The notes under the pieces were generated by a model, which searched no databases, had not been told where the DNA came from, and saw only the letters and a program-made list of their open reading frames with translations. From Nageia nagi (lineage: Eukaryota; Pinophyta), in assembly GCA_050084985.1 (NCBI GenBank), contig JBITNC010000001.1:138508001-138572000 (forward strand): 64,000 nucleotides of DNA. The letters are read 5' to 3'. This document shows, one piece after another, positions 57,961-64,000 of the stretch. The translations under genes and the position numbers were made by a program. Each line of letters starts with the position of its first letter. The stretch's first letter is position 1.

Positions 57961-60900
57961 CCATAATAGACTCACTTCTTAAATATATGGAGGGGTGAAC
58001 CATACAAAATAGAATGCCATATTGTTTCAACCTATCACTCATATTGGGTAGCACCTTTCTTTCTCCTATTTTGGATGATACCTAGGAAAGTTGGATGCAC
58101 TTAAAACATTCTGTAATGTGCCCCATCATTTGCCTAGAAAAAGGTTGGTATTGCTAGCCAATAATAATGAGTTGAGGATTCATTCACTTAACAAATGTTT
58201 CCTAGGAGCAATCCATCATGGAGAGCAATGGAGCTAGATTGGATCTGAAGGTGGGATTCATCTTGATGCTTGTACCATTCCAAGGATCTTGAGGCTACTC
58301 TAGGTTCACTTTTAATTAATGGCTAAGTGCCTTGATCACCATAAAAGATTAATTTTATATGATAAATAATTAAATCATAAATGTCTCTTATATACTATGT
58401 CCAATCTATTTCTCAATTCAATATTTCAATTGCAACTAAATATCCATATTAGGTACCTTAATATGTGTTGCTAGTGGGCTCTAGATACGATCTTACATCT
58501 CAATCACAACCATATTTGGATTTTGTACCCTATTAATACAAATATAAGAGTTAGGATGGGGAAAAAATGATTTCTCTCCAATATTGGGTTGGATTATTAT
58601 CAGAGATCATTGGAACTATGCTTTACGTGAGTTCACTCTATCAATCCATGGAACACATTGAGAAGCACTCCTTAGGGTGGTCATTATCCGAGCAAAACAA
58701 ATCAGCTTCTCTAATGTTCATAGGGATAGCTACTTTACTCTACATTACATATGAAATGTTATGGGCAATAAGAGCTATGAGGATTTCCATGGGTCTCATT
58801 ACGAACTTGAATAGATCAATTCTCATTAAATAATATTGTTCAACAAACAAGAGTTTGAATTTGACCATGTGAAATGGTATGACACATAATTGAATCCATC
58901 TAACTTGCCAAGGCAATCCATACAAAATTTGAAAATAAGAGGGAAAAATGAGTTCAATATCCTTTAGTGGTACTTCATTATAGAAATTACACTTTATGAC
59001 AATTATTTCGAGCAAATGAATGGATTATGGATCTATAAAAATTATCATTATACCTTATTACCATAAAAACTACACCTATTATTATAGATATTTATAGCTT
59101 TAGCCTTGTTAGAGAAGTAAACCATGGTTGTTTTATTATTTTGTAAACAAACATGAATTTATGACCTTTATAGTATGGAGAAAGGTAACATAAAGCATGA
59201 GTTAATGTGATAAATAATTCTTTTTCCAAGTTAAGGATATTATTTTTTTTAATATAATTATTTATAATAGATTGTTGTAAAATTATAGACAAAATGGTGA
59301 AATCATAGTTGTTTTTAAGTTAGTAAAATATTAATAAATATTTACAAGGCATCTATAAAAGAAATTATTGTGAGAATTTTATCGAACTTATTTTTCAATA
59401 GGTAATAGTTAGTTAATAGTCATATCTCTTTGAATTGATCTTGCAAGTGATGTATGCCATTGTGAATCATAAAATCTAACTCTATGATCAAGGAAAGGAG
59501 GAAGCTTTAGAGGAAGAGTGAAACCTCTGGAGATCACAAATAGAGTATAAATTAGTTGATTATGGCATTCTTGCATGAAATTGATTGATAGAAAAGGAAT
59601 GCATGGATGAGACATGGTGCATTTAGGGTAGGATGTATTATGGTAATAAGAATAGTGTCTTGATCCTTAATTGCTCAAAAACCTTTCTTAGTACTCATGA
59701 CCAATATTTATTGGATCCTTAGGATGATTGTGAAAAAAGAGGCTAGCATACACTAATCAAATGAAGATGAATTGAAGACCCTATATGATACAATAATACA
59801 CAAATGAACATTCTACACATTGATGGAATTAATATGTTGTATTAAGCCTTATGTAATACATGGTGTATATCATAAAATCATTTTATTAATACTTTAATTA
59901 TGTATGATAAGGAAAAAGAGGAGGCTATTGTTATATAGATCTATGAAAATAAATATAGGAACAAAGATAACCTATTTTTCTACAAGATAAGTATTTATGG
60001 TAAAAACCTAAGTATGATTTAATGTTTATGTTTTTAAAGGGATATAAATAATTTATAAGGTTATTTGAAATAAGTGATGTTTTAAAAATGATGCAAAAAT
60101 CATAATGTGCATAATATTATTACTTATTTAAAAATTATGATAGGGTTAGTTTGACAAGAGAATTGGTCTAGAGAAATGGTAAGCCTAGAAACAAAATAAT
60201 AAATCAAAATAAGAATTAAAAGGATGATAAAAGAATTTGGGTGTGAAGATTTAATAATAACATGGATATTTTAGTGATCATGATGATTACACTCTAGCAT
60301 GAAACTAGTTAGGAAACATTCAAATGTGATGATAAATAGCAATCAAAGGATTAAGATCATAGAGCAAACATAGGTTCAAGATTGGGTAAGTAAAAGATTT
60401 AATGAGCCACTAAACCCAACATAATGATTATAGGTTGAATAATTACTTTAAAATGCAAATTACTATACTCATTATGAAAGGAAAATGCTACTTAAGTAAA
60501 AACTAAAGCATGATCATCATGGGAAACTATACTTAAGTAGGTGGATTTGTGTGGTGAACATACCCTAGTACTTAACTAAGGATGATGATATCTAGGTATA
60601 CTACAAAGAAATAAAATATATTATCAATGTGGGATATGTGTTGTATTGTTATTGACCCTCATATAAGAATTACTTATGAAAAAAGGGTATGAAAATTTAG
60701 GGTTTAGTATAGTGGGATAGTGTAACAACATCAAATATATTAATTGTATTTAAAACTATACATGTTATATCTAATTACCATTTATCCTAAATGCTCATTG
60801 TTTGATGGTCTTCACCATTGAAAATATCATTAGATTTCATTAAAAAATAAAAAAATATGACTTAAACAAATTCTAAGTATAATCATACATGCCTTGTTTT

Positions 60901-61140
60901 ACAACATGCTTGAGCTCATTCACTATTGGGAAAGGTGTAGTAGAATTTACCTTTACTTATTATTAGCCTAATTTATAAGTGAGTATGTTAAGAACCCTTT
61001 GAGGTTGAGAGATATGCTATTCTAACTAAAACTTCAATGGTCATAGGAAACTAAGGAAAATGTATTGAGCTCAAAACTTAGCTTTATGTTAGTTAGCTTT
61101 AGTCCTTCAGTAACTGCAAAAATTCCAATTACAAATGGAC
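57961..61140. repeat. Unassigned flank of copia copy D, no recognised gene
   Basis: Repeat-arm DNA equivalent to 33301-36570. Contains plus-strand open stretch 58567-58833 and minus-strand 58740-59015, which overlap, so at most one could be genuine. Neither matches a known domain. Confidence 0.5.
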
Positions 61141-61159
61141 ATCACAATTAACATATGAA

Positions 61160-61390
61160 ATGTGAGTTTGGCCTTTTGTTATATAGGGGATATAAAATGA
61201 CTAATATTATAACTTAAGAAATATTTTCTTCTTTTCTCACAAGCTCCAAAAGATTTCTTACCTTCTATTGAGCTCTTCTAAATGTAGGTAATAAAATAAT
61301 AGTCTCCTTATTACAATATGAGCCTAAATGGATCAAATCAATAAGAATATGCATAATAGATTGATTTTGAATATCAATCACACCTTCATT
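61160..61390 (-). pseudogene. ARM-repeat (PUB-like) scrap, right arm
   Basis: Reverse-complement partner of 33073-33300, with GAGCCTAAATGGATCAAATC and ATATTTTCTTCTTTTCTCAC landmarks. Too decayed to carry function. Confidence 0.6.
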
Positions 61391-61904
61391 GTTGGATTAT
61401 TTTATTATTAAATAATATTTAACAACATTTTTACTACTAATTTAACAAAAAAGGGAAAATAAAATAATCACAAATCCAAAACATACAAATAAGAGTAAAA
61501 TTTAATGAGGTTCACCCAAAGTAGACTACATATGTATAGAAAATATCAATCCTATTTCAATTCCTTCTCTAAGCAATAAAGATATACATCAGCAACACAA
61601 CCATGCTATAATCCTCCTCTTTAGTACAATACAACCTGACTATAACAATATCTCACTCTTCAATAATATCTAAAACACAAACTATAGTGTAATTTAACAT
61701 CAAGGCAATCAATGCTAAGAATCAAAACCTTCCCACAACCATGCACAACACATTGAGGAATATTTCCTTAGACTATATGAATACCTTACAAAAAGTATAA
61801 TGTACATAAAACTATAATATTTTTGCATAATTGTAAGAAGATCCCATCTCAATTTATAATTTGATCTATTTCATATACTTCTAAGTTATATTTAATATCA
61901 TCTC

Positions 61905-62100
61905 ATATCTCATATAGGCACAATCCCATCATAGCTTGGATGAATGCTATGTATCACCAATTTTCTTTCCTCGCTCTTGATAATATAGTTTTATTGTTTT
62001 ATTTTTTTTGTCAATACCTATGGTTTTCAACCCTAGCGCTTGGATGATACTCTTCAGTCCCATTGACCTATTTTTTATCACTCATGGATATTAAAATAGA
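61905..62100 (+). mobile_element. LINE 3-prime end scrap (right arm)
   Basis: TCATCTCATATCTCATATAGGCAC...CATAGCTTGGATGAATGCTATG matches the LINE end at 22011-22070, and TTTTATTTTTTTTGTCAATACC...TTTTCAACCCTAG matches 22120-22160. The partner of 32440-32640. Confidence 0.6.
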
Positions 62101-62565
62101 TTTCTATTTCTATTTATTTTCTCTTACACTACCATTACAAACATCAAATATACCAAAGAACAAAGATTACATACCATATATAAATTAGTTGGCAAGAAAT
62201 GAATTTATTTTCCTTGTATCTTAATATTTATAAGAGGAATAAATTATAAGAATGTGAGATAGTCCTTTATTTTCTTTTGTGTTAGATGAAATCACAAATC
62301 ATAATTTGGCTAAGTACCTTATATTATATGGTACATTTTTGGATTCAAAAGGAGTGGAACCACCATTTTTATAGTTAATAAACTTTTCAATATTTATATT
62401 GGAAAATAAAAAATATCAAATGATGCAATTAATAATTTAAAATATGAAAGGGGACTTTTAAGTGATGGTTTGGTAGCAGTTTCTATAGATTTGCATCATT
62501 AATGGTTGGAAATTAAAATATATTTATAACACTTTTAAAAATAGATTTACCAAAATTAATTGATA

Positions 62566-62882
62566 TGAGAGAAATATAATGTTCTTCTATATTCATAAAA
62601 ATGGGTTACATATTTATAGGCTTTGTAAGCCATTACAAGACAAGCTAAATGGTTGAGATGCAACATTCTCACACCATAACAAATATCACAAATAGCACAC
62701 CTACATGAACTTCAAGATAATAAGTGATGCCTACCCTAACAAATAGGCTAAGTATGGAATATGGTCAATATAGACCAAATATTTCTCACAAGCTAATATT
62801 AATACTTTAGGAAATACTCTTAGTCCTAATTAATTAATCTACTAACTTAGGACTTAGGGATATGTAGGGTATAATTCCAACA
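62566..62882 (-). mobile_element. 3-prime LTR of a younger LTR retroelement
   Basis: A 317-base block that on the minus strand begins TGTTGGAATTATACCC and ends TTTCTCTCA, the TG...CA ends of an LTR. A TATA box CCTATAAATA is at 62620-62611 (minus). A polypurine tract adjoins the outer start. Only this LTR is in the window; the element runs past 64000. The left arm near 31965 shows the site without the insertion, which fixes the boundary at 62565/62566. Confidence 0.8.
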
Positions 62883-62897
62883 TTCTCCCCTTTGATG
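62883..62897 (-). promoter_or_regulatory. Polypurine tract
   Basis: On the minus strand GCATCAAAGGGGAGAA directly precedes the LTR start TGTTGG. Position and purine content are those of the plus-strand primer used by LTR retroelements. Confidence 0.8.
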
Positions 62898-62920
62898 CTA
62901 AGTAACTCATGCAAGAGTTC

Positions 62921-63721
62921 TTAAGCATTACAAAGTTGGAAAAAACATAACCTTTTTCGTTTCCTCCAATCATACAATAGAAAATCAAAATTTTCAAGAA
63001 ATAAGTGTTGGCACTCATTCCACTCTCTAAGTGGGATCTCCTCCATTGTTGATGTTGCTCCTCCAAGATTGGGTGCTTTTTGGTAACTTGCTCCCCTTTG
63101 AACAAAATTATTTATGGTCTTCAACAACCATATTCTCTCTTCTTCATGGTCCTCAAACCATTCTTGTAGTGGCATTCCATCAATGCTATAAGTATTGGTT
63201 TTCAAGAACCAATCTTTCTCACAATGGTGTTTGAACCATTCTTTCATCTCTCTCTCATTTTTTATATGGTGTTTAAACCATGTTTGCAAGTAGTCATTTG
63301 CTTTTGCATTCATTACATCATAGCATACTCCACATGAGTATGTTCTCATTATTTCACAATAATCATTATACCACACTACTCTCTCACAAATGTCTACACA
63401 CACTTTGAGACAATACATAGCCACACATTGGCTAATTACATATGCAACTTTGAGTTTCTCCTCACACAAAGTTTCACTCAAAAAATCACACCTTACTAAG
63501 ATTTTACATTCTTCATTTGAATCCACATGACCCAAGTTTTTCATCAATGTCTTCTCCCAAGGAAGACTCTTCAATGTTGTCTCCATGATGCAATCCTCAA
63601 GAAATGCCTTGATAAGACATTCTCCTCCATTCTCCATAGCATTCAAGCTATCCTTCACACATGTAATCAGCAAACATTCATTAGTAGCATTATCAAATAA
63701 GTCAAAAAATAAGAAAATCAT
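62921..63721 (-). CDS. 266-codon open frame of unknown family, 3-prime end of LTR element
   Basis: Longest uninterrupted frame in the window. From MIFLFFDLFDNATNECLL it passes through a Cys-rich region (CKILVRCDFLSETLCEE, CVAMYCLKVCVDICE, SCGVCYD) into a repeat-like zone of aromatic motifs: LQTWFKHHIKNER, MKEWFKHHCEKDWFLKT, MPLQEWFEDHEEERIWLLKT, and IPLREWNECQHLF. It ends 24 bases before the polypurine tract. No RT, integrase, protease or zinc-knuckle motif is seen. Its position matches extra 3-prime ORFs or the single ORF of non-autonomous elements. The start ATG is uncertain: the frame probably continues from 63702-63990 through a one-base shift. It could be a gag relative too diverged to recognise. 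Confidence 0.55.
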   Translation of the reverse strand: MIFLFFDLFDNATNECLLITCVKDSLNAMENGGECLIKAFLEDCIMETTLKSLPWEKTLMKNLGHVDSNEECKILVRCDFLSETLCEEKLKVAYVISQCVAMYCLKVCVDICERVVWYNDYCEIMRTYSCGVCYDVMNAKANDYLQTWFKHHIKNEREMKEWFKHHCEKDWFLKTNTYSIDGMPLQEWFEDHEEERIWLLKTINNFVQRGASYQKAPNLGGATSTMEEIPLREWNECQHLFLENFDFLLYDWRKRKRLCFFQLCNA

Positions 63722-63990
63722 TTCCTCTAATGATGTTTTGGTGAGTAGATATCCACATTAATCTTTCCTTTGATGTTGCTTTTAAAGCAATCATTTCTTC
63801 ATTCATGATAAGGAATTCCCATGGTTCCTCTTTGCATATTGTTGCCTTTATAAGATAACTCTCAAGATCTTTTGATACCTCCATTTCACCATGAAGTCCA
63901 TCAATGGCTATCTCATTATCTTCTATCTCCTCCTTGAGATAGTCATCTTCATTTTCTTCTTTTTCTTCTTCACAAGTACTATCTCACTAT
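63702..63990 (-). CDS. Upstream part of the same unknown frame, split by a T-run shift
   Basis: Open from the window's right end region down to a stop at 63702-63704. Acidic start (STCEEEKEENEDDYLKEEI), then MEVSKDLESYLIKATICKEE (ATG at 63884) and MWISTHQNIIRGNDFLIF. It overlaps the 266-codon frame by about 20 bases; the shift falls at a run of six T (minus strand, near 63706). One base fewer in that run would join the two. SYLIKATICKEEPWEF here resembles CIMETTLKSLPWEKTL in the downstream part, supporting a single protein with internal repeats. Confidence 0.45.
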
Positions 63991-64000
63991 TCTTTCTCTC

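Larger units (their letters stand above)
55663..62565 (+). repeat. Right arm of large inverted duplication
   Basis: Pairs in inverse orientation with 31970-40509, and its first 3.26 kb in direct orientation with 1-3327. A 72-base block present in copies A, B1 and B2 (AAATGACATCTAGTTTTCTC...) is deleted here near 57985, across a short repeat. The arm is cut at 62566 by an LTR element. Confidence 0.88.

Noticed and set aside
58567-59015. Overlapping open frames on both strands (88 and 91 codons) as a membrane protein gene
   Set aside because: They overlap antisense, the other copies of this repeat are interrupted, and hydrophobicity follows from AT-rich composition.
1-64000. Bacterial-type operons, tRNA or rRNA genes
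   Set aside because: No tRNA cloverleaf, rRNA core sequence or Shine-Dalgarno-led gene clusters noticed by eye; a covariance-model search would be needed to exclude a tRNA completely.

Overview
The window reads as a slice of a very large, repeat-choked plant nuclear genome, most likely a gymnosperm (conifer). The DNA is AT-rich and strongly CpG-poor, no confidently intact cellular gene is present, and almost everything recognisable is a broken copy of a transposable element or of a plant gene. Plant markers are Ty1/copia and Ty3/gypsy retroelements with plant-type motifs, a plant LINE, a hAT transposase, DUF241-family gene copies and ARM-repeat fragments like those of plant U-box (PUB) proteins. 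A GIY-YIG domain of Penelope-like-element type at 12.1-12.7 kb favours a conifer, because such elements are, to my knowledge, reported from conifers and rare in flowering plants. The species call is inference.

Layout. 1-3.3 kb: dead copia pol plus its flank (copy A), ending at a 100-N gap. 3.4-6.1 kb: small tandem duplications and two copies of an unrecognised minus-strand gene fragment. 6.2-11.6 kb: a gypsy element with two LTRs, a primer-binding site, gag and a dead protease, but a ~30-bp minisatellite where RT, RNase H and integrase should be. 11.6-13.3 kb: a third copy of the unknown fragment, the Penelope-like remnant and a Pif1/Helitron-type helicase scrap. 14.8-16.6 kb: DUF241 pseudogene 1 with a duplicated TATA region. 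19.1-22.2 kb: LINE. 22.7-31.8 kb: two ~2.7-kb direct segmental copies, each carrying a TIR-bounded insertion; DUF241 copy 2 and an ARM-repeat pseudogene lie between them. 32-40.5 kb (minus) and 55.7-62.6 kb (plus): arms of a large inverted duplication containing the copia module, ARM and LINE scraps; the left arm carries a further internal tandem duplication of 2.8 kb. 41.1-52.3 kb: tandem copies of a ~5.3-kb unit encoding an unrecognised coiled-coil protein, followed by a 54-bp repeat array and an LTR-like stretch. 52.0-54.1 kb (minus): hAT transposase remnant. 54.9-55.6 kb: a 24-bp minisatellite. 62.6-64 kb (minus): 3-prime LTR, polypurine tract and the longest open frame in the window (266 aa), part of a younger LTR element that continues past the right edge.

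The parts do not form a working pathway. What the window records is a sequence of events: insertions, segmental duplication, inverted duplication, later insertion into one arm, and decay in which Trp, Gln and Arg codons repeatedly became stops. Several sites keep an uninserted counterpart within the window, which allows insertion order to be read.
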